A stretch of DNA of 64,000 nucleotides from Dichetophora obliterata (lineage: Eukaryota > Arthropoda > Insecta > Diptera > Sciomyzidae), in contig OY986438.1 of NCBI GenBank assembly GCA_963920525.1, positions 125,370,920 through 125,434,919 on the forward strand, in the 5' to 3' direction. A model generated the notes under the pieces. The model did no database searches. It saw only the letters and a program-made list of their open reading frames with translations, and was not told the origin of the DNA. Positions 1 through 10,678 of the stretch are shown here, piece by piece. Position 1 is the stretch's first letter; every line of letters starts with the position of its first letter. Made by a program: the position numbers and the translations under genes.

Positions 1-162
1 AAGTCTTTGGTATAAGGGTAGACATGTATCATAAAAGAAAAAGTTTAATTTAAGCCAAAAACAATTGCAAAATGTTAATATTTTTATTAATTTTTATTCG
101 TTTTTAACATTTTTTTTTTGCAGTCTTACTCATTTTGCCTTTAACTAAAGTTTTAATAAAAC
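1..162. other. AT-rich flank, nothing recognised
   Basis: Low-complexity A/T-rich DNA with T runs; no ORF, repeat end or RNA-like signal that I can support. Confidence 0.5.
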
Positions 163-475
163 GTGGCGTCCGTAGCCTAGTGGTAGAGTACGTGGCCCCT
201 AAGCTAAAGAACCTCGGTAGACCAGGTTTAATTCAAGCTCAGACAGAAAGTTTTTTCAATTGAATTAATTTTTCTGTTCGGTCGTCACCTTGCAGACAAT
301 GGCAAACCTCAGAGAGTAAAAATTGCCAAGTAAATCTTCTTGAGAACAAAAGCCGTTCGGAGTCGGCATAAAACACGTAGGTCCAGTTCTCGGTCAGTTG
401 TGATCAAACATTTAATAACACGCACAACACAATTGATCAATAGAAGCTAGGTCAAAGTCCTTCCAAGGACTGAAA
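163..475 (+). repeat. tRNA-derived SINE
   Basis: The head (about 165-245) has a tRNA-like internal promoter: a box A-like segment TAGCCTAGTGGTAGAG near 173-188 and a degenerate box B, GGTTTAATTCAAG, near 225-237. The tRNA-unrelated body follows, with the segment GCCGTTCGGAGTCGGCATAA near 351-370, which I recall as a recurring body motif of fly SINEs (family memory, not checked). The 3' border is not sharp; no target duplication was found. It is too degenerate to be a working tRNA gene. Confidence 0.6.
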
Positions 476-690
476 TGGCCAGTTTATTTTTTATTTATTT
501 AATGGTCATAAAATTTAAAAAACTAATTAGCGGATCTTTGAGGAATTTTTTGGAAAATTTTGTAGATATTGATCAGCAGTAGCTGGCAACACTATTTGTA
601 CACATGAAACTCAAACAATCATGAACCTATTTCTAATCTTAATTTTTTTTGTGCATTTTTATAAGAGAACAATTTCAAAACTGTTGAATA
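476..690. other. AT-rich spacer
   Basis: Between the SINE and LINE copy A; no feature seen. Confidence 0.4.
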
Positions 691-2545
691 AATGGTACTC
701 GCCATTGACGCAGATTGGTCCGTAGATCTTATTAAGAATCTTTCTCCCGAATGTTCCTAAAGTCTTTTCATCTAAACTGCTCAGCGTCCAGGTTTGTGAT
801 GCATAAAGTAGGACGGGCATGATGAGCGATTTATAGAGCGTGATTTTCGTTCGTCGAGAGAGGGCTCTGCTTCTCAATTGCCTACTGAGCCCAAAGTAAC
901 ACATGTTGGCAAGAGTTATTCTTCGTTTGTTCTAAATGCTGATGTCGTTGGTTGAGTTTATGCTGGATCCCAGATAAACGAAGTCCTTTACAACCTCGAA
1001 GGAGGTATTGTCAACGGTAACGTGGGTTCCAAGACGCTGGGACTGTTTGTTTGTTGCACCAAGTATTTCGTCTTATCTGCATTCACTGACAGACCCATTT
1101 GACTTGACTCTCTTTCTAATCTAGAAAATGCTGCACTGACTTCGCGCGTATTATGGCCAATGATATCGATGTCATCAGCATACGCAAGCAGCATAACACT
1201 CTTGTGCCACTACGTCTCAGATCAGCAGCTCGCATGATATTTTCCATTATTAGGTTGAAAAAGTCACACGATAAAGAATCACTTTGTCTGAAACCTCGTT
1301 AGGTAAAAAATGGTGGGGTAGCCAATCACCTCTTCAGCAGCCGCACGCATGAAGTTGAAAATGTGTGTCCACTGTGCGCATATGTCATCGATTGGAGGAG
1401 TGCTTTGAAGCCGGAGTGAGAGTCGAGTGGCGAAAGCTTCGGCTGTCTGTTTCGATTGCAGCTTGTCGACGTCTAGCTTTCTCTGTGTAGGGTTGCGTGT
1501 ATTCTTAGCTGCGCACAGACGTGTACGGATCTTGGCTGCAACAAGATAGTGATCCGAGTCAATGTTTGCACGGATCGTGCGTACATCCAATACACTGGAA
1601 GAGTGCCTTCCGTCGATCAAAACGTGATCAATTTGATTCTTGGTTTTTTGATCAGGGGACATCCAGGTGGCTTTATGAATATTGAGATGCTTGAATCTAG
1701 TGCTACTTACGACCATCTTTCGTGCTGCGGCGAAGTCAATCAGCCTCATTCCGTTATCGGAGGTTTTGTCGTGGAGGCTGAACTTTCCGACTGTTGGACC
1801 AAAAATATTTTCCTTGCCCACCTTGGCATTGAAGTCACCAAGCACGATTTTTACGTCGTGACGGGGGCAGTGCTCGTAAGCATTTTCAAGGCCCTCGTAG
1901 AAAATTTCCTTGATCTCATCGCCCTTGTCTTCTGTCTTAGCGTGCGCACATATTAGGCCTTTTCCACACTTGGTTAACGCAACTCCAACTCAAGTTGCTA
2001 GCCTGTGTGTTTATACCGGAACCTTCAGATTAAGCAATTTGCACGCAACAAGTTCTCGACACGTTCTCAACCTGTTCCACGCAACGCGGCTTTCCGCAAT
2101 TTTCATCGGCGACTTGTTGCATCAATTTGTTTGTTTTGTGAGTTCAAGTATTTGTAGTGCAGTAGGCTATATATTAATCAAGGTGAATAAGCTAATTTAT
2201 TAGTTCCTAATAGAATCAAAAAGCAGAAGAAATAGTTTGCAGGATGAATGAGCAAGTGTTAAATATTGAATTAGTGCAAGAAATCGAAAAACATGAGTTA
2301 TTAAATAATAACAATTATTATATGTTGCATGACTTTTGAAGCAAGTCTGAAAGCATTCGGTTTATAGTTGCATTGCTTTTCAACTTTTTCGCTGTTGCGT
2401 TGAAGTTGTGTTGGAATTGCGTTGACCAAGTGTGGAAAAGGCCTTAGGCTTATATTAAAAAATTTAACCTTGATGCGGATTATGGCAAGTCGATCGTTCA
2501 CAGGTGTGAATCGCAGGACGTGGGTCCGTAGTCTCTTACCAATGG
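691..2545 (-). mobile_element. RTE-clade LINE copy A, decayed
   Basis: Minus-strand fragment of the same RTE-type non-LTR retrotransposon as at 21621-24770 and 57194-58550. In element order it has part of the apurinic-type endonuclease (2545-2444 and 1953-1310; readable residues include LGDFNAKVGKENIFGPTVGK and the SDHYLVAAK end), then the reverse transcriptase palm with the catalytic YADD box (LLAYADDIDIIG near 1150-1194), then the start of the C-terminal region (904-691). Compared with copy B about 1 kb joining endonuclease to RT is deleted at about 1311, a smaller deletion lies near 1205, both outer ends are missing, and a 488-bp MITE splits the endonuclease. Frames are broken in several places, so it is a dead copy. 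Confidence 0.85.
1956..2443. mobile_element. PIF/Harbinger-like MITE in LINE copy A
   Basis: A 488-bp insertion bounded by imperfect terminal inverted repeats of about 36 bp that begin GGCCTTTTCCACACTTGGT, flanked by the 3-bp duplication TTA at 1953-1955 and 2444-2446. Copy B of the LINE has the uninterrupted sequence at the matching place (about 24150), which proves the insertion and its borders. The TTA duplication and GG-start fit PIF/Harbinger. No transposase ORF; ORFs that run across its ends are chance. Confidence 0.8.
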
Positions 2546-3549
2546 TATCTGCTTAGCTAAAACACGGTGCTAAGCTTCTTCACTTGCTAACAAGCTGCTT
2601 ATTATTTTCCCATAAAAAATTTTGACAGGACTTTACAAATTTGTTAAGTTTAGCAAGTTAGCAGTATTTAACAAATGTAGTGAATATCACTATTATAATT
2701 TTTGATATTTTCAATACAAAGCAAGGTTAGAAATAAGAAAAATAATAATTTTCATTGAAACAAACACCACTTGTATCCCTCAACATTAAATCAGCTTTTT
2801 GTTACTTCACTTTCCCAAAAATCCGGGCACTCTGAAGGCTCAGGGCCCGGGGGAAAACACCCCTTCCCACCTCTCGGCGACCCTGCTCAGGACAAATATG
2901 CTGAGTGAATGTTTTATAAAAACTCTTCTAAATAAAAACGATTGTACACATATATGTCATAAAAACGTGTTGTAATCCAACTTTATTTGCAATCTAAACA
3001 ATATCTGCTTCAAAAGCATTTATAACAATTTCATTGCAACTCAAAAGCTCATTGTAACAACAAGACAATAGATCTCAGTTTATGAAAGAAACCAGAATTT
3101 ATTTAATTTTATTCAATAACACAAACTTTTTACAATTTTACTGAAATGAAATATATATATAAAAAAAACTTAAAAAATGATATTTTATTTTAAAATTAAA
3201 ATAGTAGATATAAGTTAAGATGGTGAGATGGAGTCATAATACGGAGTAAAGTCATTAAAGTTCTGGCAAAAACAATGATGCTCTATTTTAATGTTAATTA
3301 AATTTTAAGTTTTGGCATTTGTTTTTTAAGACAAAAAAAAAAAACAAACCTAACATCAACCAGTTGCTTTACAGCTTTGAAATTAAAAAGCATTTTGTGC
3401 ACTTCAATCTTTTTTAATGAAAAGTTAAAAAAGATATACAGAAGTAACAAATTAAAAAAAAAACAAAAGATAAGGTTAAAACTAAAGGCATTAAAATGTC
3501 TACCAAATAGAAATAAAAATTGAAATAAAATTATTTCTATGAACGGAAT
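2546..3549. other. Intergenic, AT-rich
   Basis: No gene seen. A short GC-rich island at about 2818-2890 (runs of C and G, CAGGGCCCGGGGG) stands out from the AT-rich surroundings and may be the tip of a degraded DNA transposon; I could not find its partner end. Confidence 0.4.
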
Positions 3550-4113
3550 ACTTAAGTAAAAACTTAAAAGCAGTCAACAACAGCAGCACGCACAGAAGCT
3601 GCATGAAACCAGTCGACAGCAGGCGGTATCCAGCAGAAGCCGCACGGAAGCGTTGTAGCTTATGGAGCTACACTTGCCGCTGCTTCTCCATCCACTGTTA
3701 CTGTTGCTGTTGTTGGCTGTGTTGATATAAAATTGTTTGTGATAAAAGTAGAAATTAAACAAAAAGATACAAAAGAGAACAGCAAAAGCTTAACTTCTGT
3801 ACAACAACTGTGGGAGGGAGGAGATGAAAGGCCGCGCAAAAAATGAGCAACTGGCATCAGTTGCTGGCGTGGTAGCAGTCAAACGTACGTCGAAACAGTT
3901 GGAAACACGTTGAAAAAGTTATTCTAAATTTTTTTTTTTTTTTTTTTTTTGTAGTAAAAAGTTGAACTTGTTGTTGCCACCAATTTTTTATTTTATATTT
4001 GTTTCGTTATTGTTGCTATTGATGTTGATGACGATGATGATGATGATGATGTTGTTGTTAATTTTGCTGATGCTTTTGCTATCCTGCCTGTTGCTGCTGC
4101 TTCTGCTGTGAAA
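3550..4113 (-). other. Probable 3' UTR and downstream DNA of the 4114-4625 gene
   Basis: On the minus strand this follows the stop codon of the membrane-protein exon. It is rich in short trinucleotide runs (GCT/GTT/GAT at 4015-4110, CAGCAG at 3575-3720) and contains an AATAAA signal at 3987-3992, about 120 nt past the stop. A T23-25 run lies at about 3930-3950. Small ORFs at 3574-3857 have no recognisable content and are probably chance. Confidence 0.45.
3987..3992 (-). promoter_or_regulatory. Candidate poly(A) signal
   Basis: AATAAA on the minus strand, about 120 nt downstream of the TAA at 4114-4116. Confidence 0.4.
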
Positions 4114-4625
4114 TTAAACCTCCTTCGTTGGTGCTGGAGCATAAGTATTCGATTGTTCCACCGAGGAGGAAATAATCACTTTCCGCATCACGAAATAAAG
4201 TATGGCACCGAGCAGAAGTTCACTAATTCCAATCACTATAACGAGCGCCCATCCTGGTATGGCAAGACCGGCTGTGTAGAAAAAAAAAAACAAAATCATT
4301 TAGAATTTAAAAAGCAAATGTAGTTTTGAAAATATTTGTATAGTATGATATATGAGATAAAATAAATTTGCTTTTAATTAGAGCCCGTATTTAAAAGTTA
4401 GTTATTTTTTAACTAAATTCTCATTTATTCCTGAATATTAAAAATTTTGTAGTTTGCCATTCTATTAACTTCTTTAACCAAATCATCACATGAAATGAGA
4501 AATATGAATACCATCAATTATTTATATACATCAAAACTTACTGAAGTATCTGCGTGTGAGTGTCCTGCGTCCACGTAGTACACGACGTAGTCCTTCCGTT
4601 TCCTGTGTGCAGCACGAGAAAATCA
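4114..4625 (-). CDS. Unidentified membrane protein, last two exons
   Basis: Two exons read on the minus strand. Exon 4625-4542 (84 nt) follows a TTTTATAG acceptor and ends at a GTAAGT donor; exon 4271-4114 follows a TTTCTACACAG acceptor and ends in TAA. The phases join (A|CC) to give about 80 residues: a Cys pair, a basic stretch (LRRVLRGRRTLTRRYF), a hydrophobic segment of about 22 residues starting at PGWAL, then a short tail ending APAPTKEV. This looks like one membrane pass with a short cytoplasmic or lumenal tail. RGRR just before the segment could be a furin-type site or positive-inside anchor. I do not recognise the family. The upstream exons were not found; they may lie far to the right, so 4.6-29 kb could include a long intron. 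Confidence 0.65.
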
Positions 4626-4635
4626 CTATAAAAAC

Positions 4636-4638
<3 letters not shown>

Positions 4639-4672
<34 letters not shown>

Positions 4673-4674
4673 TT
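4639..4674. repeat. (GA)n / (CT)n microsatellite
   Basis: About 17 GA units on the plus strand. On the minus strand it reads as (CT)n and lies 12-48 nt upstream of the acceptor at 4626-4627, where the polypyrimidine tract of that intron should be. Confidence 0.85.
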
Positions 4675-6472
4675 ACAATTAAACAAATTATATTTTTTAA
4701 AAAAAATAATAAAACCTACGTCAGTTGAAAGATTTTTTTTAACATAAGCCCCAAGAATGTTGTCAACAGCATATGATGCTTGTCGTAATTAATAATGCCT
4801 TAGCTCGTTAGTTATTCACAAAGTCATGCATGAGCAAGTGCAGTTTAATTGCAATTACAGGGTGAATGACTTGAAGTTGCAACCCTTAATTAACAGGACT
4901 TTGACATAAATTCACATGAATAAAATATAACCATGTGTTTTTAAAGGATATCACTGTGCACTGCACTGTGATTAAAATTAATTTTTGTTATTCATCAACA
5001 TTTTTTTTTTGTGTTTCTAACTTTTATATTATTATTCCGTTTTATTACAAGATATTTTTATTTTGTACGGGATTGTTAAGTTTGGAGTCCATATAAATTT
5101 GCAATGTACCAGATGTAAAAGATTGCAGTCATTTGGAGCTGCATTCTTTGAAGTCGCAATCAATGAATAATTTTTTTGATTGAAGTATTTATACAATTTC
5201 GTGAATAAGACTAAAGAAAAATTAAGTAAAAAATGATTAGAAATTATTTTGATTTATAAATCATTTTGTGCAATCATGATTTGATTTGATTGCCACGATT
5301 CCCAATCAATTATGATTTGACTTTGAATGCATTCAAGTAACACAATTAAAAAGTTTTTACGCAATATACTTAATAAAAATTGTGTGCTGATTCTGAAACC
5401 GGCTTTCGTTTTTTTCCACCCCACCCAATTTTTCAGATATTCACTTAAACATGCCAGCGTGGAGGAAATTTTTAAAACTTTTTAAAACTTAAAAAGTACT
5501 TATGAAAAGTACTTATTAAACTTAAAATATTTGGATTACATAAGAAATTTGTATAGAAAAATCGCTACCTTAAAATACGGATGTCGTATGTAGCACAACT
5601 TAATTTTTCAGGAAACGATTTTCACATCACATAGCTTCATCACATATCTTCAAAATGGCCCCATGGATTCCCTCCAGATTTTGATTGATTATAATCTGAA
5701 TACTTAGCATGCACCAGTTTATGTCAAATTTACTGTAATTATAATATCAAAGGCGTTATTGGCCTTTTTGCTTCAGAATGCATTTGTCGTTTGTTACATT
5801 TTTTCACAAATTCTTTTTCTTTCTAATATTCTTTGAACTTATGACAAAAAGCATACTGAAAATATATCACTTCATAAAGAAAAATTGCGAAATTTTGCGA
5901 TACAATCTTAAGTAAAGTTTTTATTAAAACAAATGAACAGCTTTAAAAAAAAGCATACATAATTGACTAAAGGAAATTATTACTAAAAAATTATTTATTC
6001 AATGAAAATAATATTAAAAACAAACATTCCATTATATAACGTAGGACGATAAAATGTTGTAACGTACGACAAAACGCATGCTGGATATCTGGGAAGTTCT
6101 ATGTTTGGGAAGAAACTAATAATACCATTAAAAAGAGCTTGCGAAGTTTATTATGAATATATAATAATTACAAAAACGAAAAATTTCGCACACTGCATTC
6201 GTTTTTTAAGGTAGTGAAATGTCAATGCAATAAAGTTGTACAATCCAATTTGGAAAAAGATTCTATGAAAACTAAAGCGTTTCTTCTTTTGTTTCTAACG
6301 TCAAATATAGAATTATTCAAAATAACATACACAAAACATTCATTACACGCATTTCCAATAAATGGAAATAACATAAATCAATGATTAAATTGCTTCAAAG
6401 TTGTTAACTTTCAGAAGCAACAACTTTTCAAACTTGCTGTCTCTGAACCACGATGAAGACTAAGGAGAAGTA

Positions 6473-7066
6473 AGGTGTCATTGCACATTTGAAAAAATAA
6501 TTTTAAAACATTTATTTTTAAAATACTATAGCACATAGGGACTTGAATTTTTTAAATTTAAGAACGCAAAAAACAATATTCTAAAAATTTTTTTTGTTAA
6601 TGCATTTTCTTCTCGCTAGGTGGCGTCGAAAAAGAGGGTTTTTTCACATGTGCCAAGATTTCTCGAGTTCTACGCATCCGATTTGATCGTGGTTTGTCTG
6701 AAATTGTTTATGGCCTCTGACTAGAATTATTATGTTTGGCTCAATTGTAAAATTTAGCGCAACTTTTTAAAAAAGCAGGCATTTTCAATCATTTTGATCC
6801 CCTTAGAAGGGTCTTATTCTAAGCAAACTTCATAATTCTAGTGAATGTTATAGTCAGAGACATACCCTTGTAAAAAAACATTGTTTTTTTCGACACCCCC
6901 TAGCTTGAAGAAAATGTATTTAAAAACAAAAGAAAACATTTTAAAATATTGTTTTTTTGTATTTTATAATTTGAAGAAAATTTAAGTTTTTATGTATTAT
7001 AGTCTTTTCACAATAAATATTTTAAATTGAGACCTTTGTTTTTTTTCAAACGTGCAATATCACCCT
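6473..7066. repeat. Inverted-repeat (foldback) element
   Basis: Left arm (from AGGTGTCATTGCACATTTGA at 6473 through GCTAGGTGGCGTCGAAAAA near 6617-6635) is mirrored by the right arm (about 6880-7066, outer end reading AGGGTGATATTGCACGTTTG inward). Arms are about 180 bp and imperfect, with a central unique part of about 230 bp. No target duplication could be fixed. Confidence 0.6.
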
Positions 7067-7130
7067 AAAAGTTTATGAATTATAATTTTCCGTTAACAAT
7101 AACATTTTTTAACGTACTATCTTAATAATT

Positions 7131-7412
7131 TCAAAAAAATTTTCCAAAGAAAATTACAGTCTCATGTTCATCTTCTTCATGCGATGACAATGTTGCCTCC
7201 GTTGACGAAATCGAAATGGTTGGCACAATGTTGACCTTCTTTTTACTCACATGAGTGCCCTTATCCAAAGCACGTTTTTTCTGGCGACCACTTGCATGAG
7301 CAAAAGTATTTGGCATATCTTTCTTGACTTTCATGGGAAGAACAATGCAACTTGACACTACATTATGCAGCACGTTACCTCTGCTGATAGTTTTTGTTGA
7401 TTGTGAGTACAA
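7131..7412 (-). CDS. Unrecognised 93-codon ORF
   Basis: An ORF starting ATG and ending near 7131, less AT-biased in content than nearby random ORFs. It has a basic stretch (GRQKKRALDKG ... VSKKKV) followed by Ser/Thr-rich and acidic residues (SSHEEDEHE). It lies inside the candidate composite hAT. No family recognised; it may be a fragment of a transposon ORF, a captured exon or chance. Confidence 0.2.
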   Translation of the reverse strand: MYSQSTKTISRGNVLHNVVSSCIVLPMKVKKDMPNTFAHASGRQKKRALDKGTHVSKKKVNIVPTISISSTEATLSSHEEDEHETVIFFGKFF

Positions 7413-7534
7413 GCATCCTACGTCTTTAGGGACCCGTAATTAGACAACGGAACCACTGCGGAACCACAGCAAAACAAAAACAATGCAATTTTTTACTATT
7501 ATTATTGCAAAAACCATTTATGTTTTAAAAAATA

Positions 7535-8034
7535 CACGGTGAGAAATCTTGAAGTAAATTTTAATACTTTTGGACTTACATATATGACCACACCAAAATT
7601 GTATTAAAATTAAATACTGGCAACATACTTAAATTAATTTTTAATAAAAATAAGTATTGAAATTTAGTACTCAGTTTTTAGTAACTTTTAATACTGTTTT
7701 TGTGTTAAAAATGAAGTGTATTTGTAAATAAAGTATAAAATTGATTCCAAAAGGTATTAAATATCGTTTTAATATTTAAAATGTATTAACATTTAGTACA
7801 AAATTTTATTTTAATATAATACAGCCTTAAAAAAGAAATAATATCACAATAGTATCGAATTGATTCAAATGGTACAAAATATTGTTGTCATATTTGAACT
7901 GTATTAAAATGTAAAACAAAATATACATAAAGATTTTGTAATAAATTGATGAGTATTAAATTTAATACTTTTTGAATTAAAAATCTTTTTAATACTTTGC
8001 TTGTACTAAAATTTATTCCAAGATTTCTAACCGT
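7535..8034. mobile_element. MITE, GAGAAATCTT-type ends
   Basis: Terminal inverted repeats: CACGGTGAGAAATCTTGAAG at the left and ACGGTTAGAAATCTTGGAAT read inward from the right. The interior is almost wholly made of TTAATACTTT/AAAGTATTAA-like words in both directions. The same end sequence recurs at 39686 and 41877, so it is a family. No coding capacity. Confidence 0.6.
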
Positions 8035-8400
8035 TAAGCTTTGCTTCCCTCGTGTGTCCGATGTCGAATTTTATTTAGACATTGACTCTGAGTTTCTAAA
8101 TGGCTGCAAATATACATGGCTGCAATTCATCCGCATTTTCCTTCAATAATTGAAAAAATCGATTAATTAAACAAAACAAGATTTGAATCAAGAGATTTGA
8201 AGTCCCAGCTGACTTGAAGTGACTTGAATGCAATCAAGTGCCACTTAAATGAATGCGACAATGCAACCAAATTATTAAAAATGATTTCTGATTTCAAATG
8301 TTCAAGTCAGAAGAACCGAAAAATAATTATATATTGCAATCAATTTCAACAAAATCAAACTACTTAAAACGCGAAGAGATCGCAATCTTTTACAGCTCTG

Positions 8401-10678
8401 CAAATTACCTAAAGCTTAAGCTGCGGAGGAAGCTGCTTATGTAACAAAAATGCAATATTTACACGTAATTATTACACTCTGAGTATTGGTGTTTCGATAA
8501 AAATTATAATACGATAATAAAAGTCAGTTCTCAGACGTCTTAAAATTATTAAATGCATTACAAACTGAAAGCCGCTAAATGCAACTATTATGCAAAAATG
8601 TTGCGTGGAATTGTATTTCGGTGACTAAAGGGATCTTATGGTAAATTTGTGTTTGCGAAAATAAAGTTGAATTCTTAGAGTTTAAAAAAAAACAAAAATA
8701 ATATGACGTCATTCAATGCAGCATTCTAATGTAATATAAGTGCAAAATCTATGTACGGAAATATTGCATGACTTAAACGTAAAGTGTTAGAGTACCACTT
8801 GGTGATAAGGCCTCTTAGCGAGGGTAAAAAAAAATAAAAGACAGAACTACAAACAAATAAAAAATAAAAGAAATACTATGAAGTCACAATAGAAAACACA
8901 AATGCACAATTAAATAAGCAAACTTAAAAGCAAAATAGCAAGAAAACGAGCAATGGTAAAAACAGCAAAAGCCAGCGACCAAAAGAAAACGAGCAAATGC
9001 GCAAAAAGAAAAAGCAAAATCAAAAGTAAATGCTAGTAAGCAGAAGCAACATAAAATACACAGGAGTAAGAGCAAAAGCAAGCAAGAAAAATAAAGTAGA
9101 GGTTCCTAAATTATACACTCCGTCTCGTAACTATAGCACACTTTTTAACATTTTTTTAACTGCTCATAAAAATTGCCTACTCACTCTCTTCTATTTCTTT
9201 TCACAAAAAATTTGTTTTTCTTAAATTCTGCTGTCTAAAAGGAACCGTTAAAAATAGCAAAGTGATATCATAAACACACAAAGCACACTTCCACTACAGG
9301 AATCGATATAACTTATTGTGTTTGAATGAAGTGAAAGTTTTTCCTGCAAACTGTTCAGACACGATAAATTCTTTCGATTTTTAGTTATGTTCTGCTTCGT
9401 TTGCCAACAAGCGAAGAATAGTTCAGACAAACATTCAAAATTCTAATATGTTTGTCTCTATAATAATATTCACTTTTATCATGATTGACAGAACTACAAC
9501 ATTTTTGTTGCAACTAATAGTTGAGGCAATCATAGTATGTTGACGATTTCAATGATGTTATGATTTCAACTATAATGTTATTTTTGGTGCCACCATTAGT
9601 AAATAATGACTTTTTTAAGGCAAACATTTGTGTTTGCAGAAATAATACAATAATTTTAGTAAAAAAATTATTATTGCAGTAATCATGTCTCAACCATGTC
9701 TTTTCTCTGCGTGTGGAGAACATTTAAAAACTTAGTTTAAGCGGAGCAAGTAAAAATGTGAAGCTTTAAACACGTTTTGCTCTACTATTGTATATCTCCT
9801 ATTTTAAAATCTGCTGAATTCTGCAAAATTACCGATTTACCATTTTAAATATTAAAAAAAGTTTTGAGAGAATTTTATTTTTTTTCAAAATTTAAAAAAA
9901 TATTTTAGGTTTTAAAACAATCTATTAGGTAGCCTTGACAACTACCTATTTTCTCACGAGCTGCAATCAGCACATGTCAAGCAATAGAAAACTAAAAAGA
10001 TTTTGACACAAAACATTTTTGATATCTCCATTTTGCATCAGCTGCCATAGCTACCATAGCATCTGTGGTTCGCCCTGTATAAAATCAATCAAACAGAAAT
10101 TTATGAATTAATGTCAAGTACAAGAACTGCTTGAACAGTTTTTTATTTACTATAATAAATGAATCTTTTAATTAAAGACCCGCACTATGAAAGCGAGTGT
10201 TGATGAATAAATAAATTTACACATTTATAACATTTTAACACTTTTAAGGATTTAATTATTTGAACAAATACAAATAGCATTCTGTTTTTATATTTCAATT
10301 CACAAAAAAAAAACATTTTACGCCATAAGACTATTGTTCATCACCAAAATTAGCTTCTCCAGAGCACGCGCTTTAAATTATTTAAGTAGAGATTCTTCTA
10401 AAAGTTTGTTCTAACTTTTTATTTGCATTTTCTGAAATACTTAGGTGTCAAGAAAGTTGGATGAACCATAAGAAGAGGCAACACAATAGACAACTCTCAC
10501 TTACATATTGTTAAATAAAATTAAGAAAAAAAAATTATATTAATAAAAGGTTCTATTGTTTTTTTTTTAAATGCTATTATCTGGTTAAGCTCTCACTTTT
10601 GGTTTTTTAATGTCGGATATTAAATTCTTTCAAATATATTGAAATCTGGATAACAGAATTCTAAGAAATGTCGTATAA
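8401..10678. other. Intergenic, no gene recognised
   Basis: AT-rich. About 8860-9100 is strongly strand-asymmetric (A-rich AGCAAAA/GCAAAAG words), giving chance minus-strand Leu/Phe/Cys-rich ORFs. The rest shows no repeat ends or coding signal that I can support. Confidence 0.45.

Larger units (their letters stand above)
5110..8400. mobile_element. hAT-like composite element (candidate)
   Basis: The two ends form an inverted repeat: CAGATGTAAAAGATTGCAG at 5110 and, read inward from 8400, CAGAGCTGTAAAAGATTGCGA. The outside 8 bp (CAATGTAC, 5102-5109; CAAATTAC, 8401-8408) agree at six positions, as an old 8-bp hAT duplication would. Subterminal AATCAAT/CAAGT motifs recur on both sides. The interior is filled by other repeats (6473-7066, 7535-8034) and one unexplained ORF; no transposase domain is visible. 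Confidence 0.45.

Noticed and set aside
1549..1956. Plus-strand ORF of 135 codons (and its counterpart at 23886-24155)
   Set aside because: Antisense of the RTE endonuclease; repeated only because the LINE copies are.
2301..2501. 66-codon ORF sharing residues with the RTE endonuclease
   Set aside because: It spans the MITE end; only its first part is LINE-derived.
4108..4323. Plus-strand ORF of 71 codons
   Set aside because: Antisense of the membrane-protein exon, which has matching splice signals and phases.
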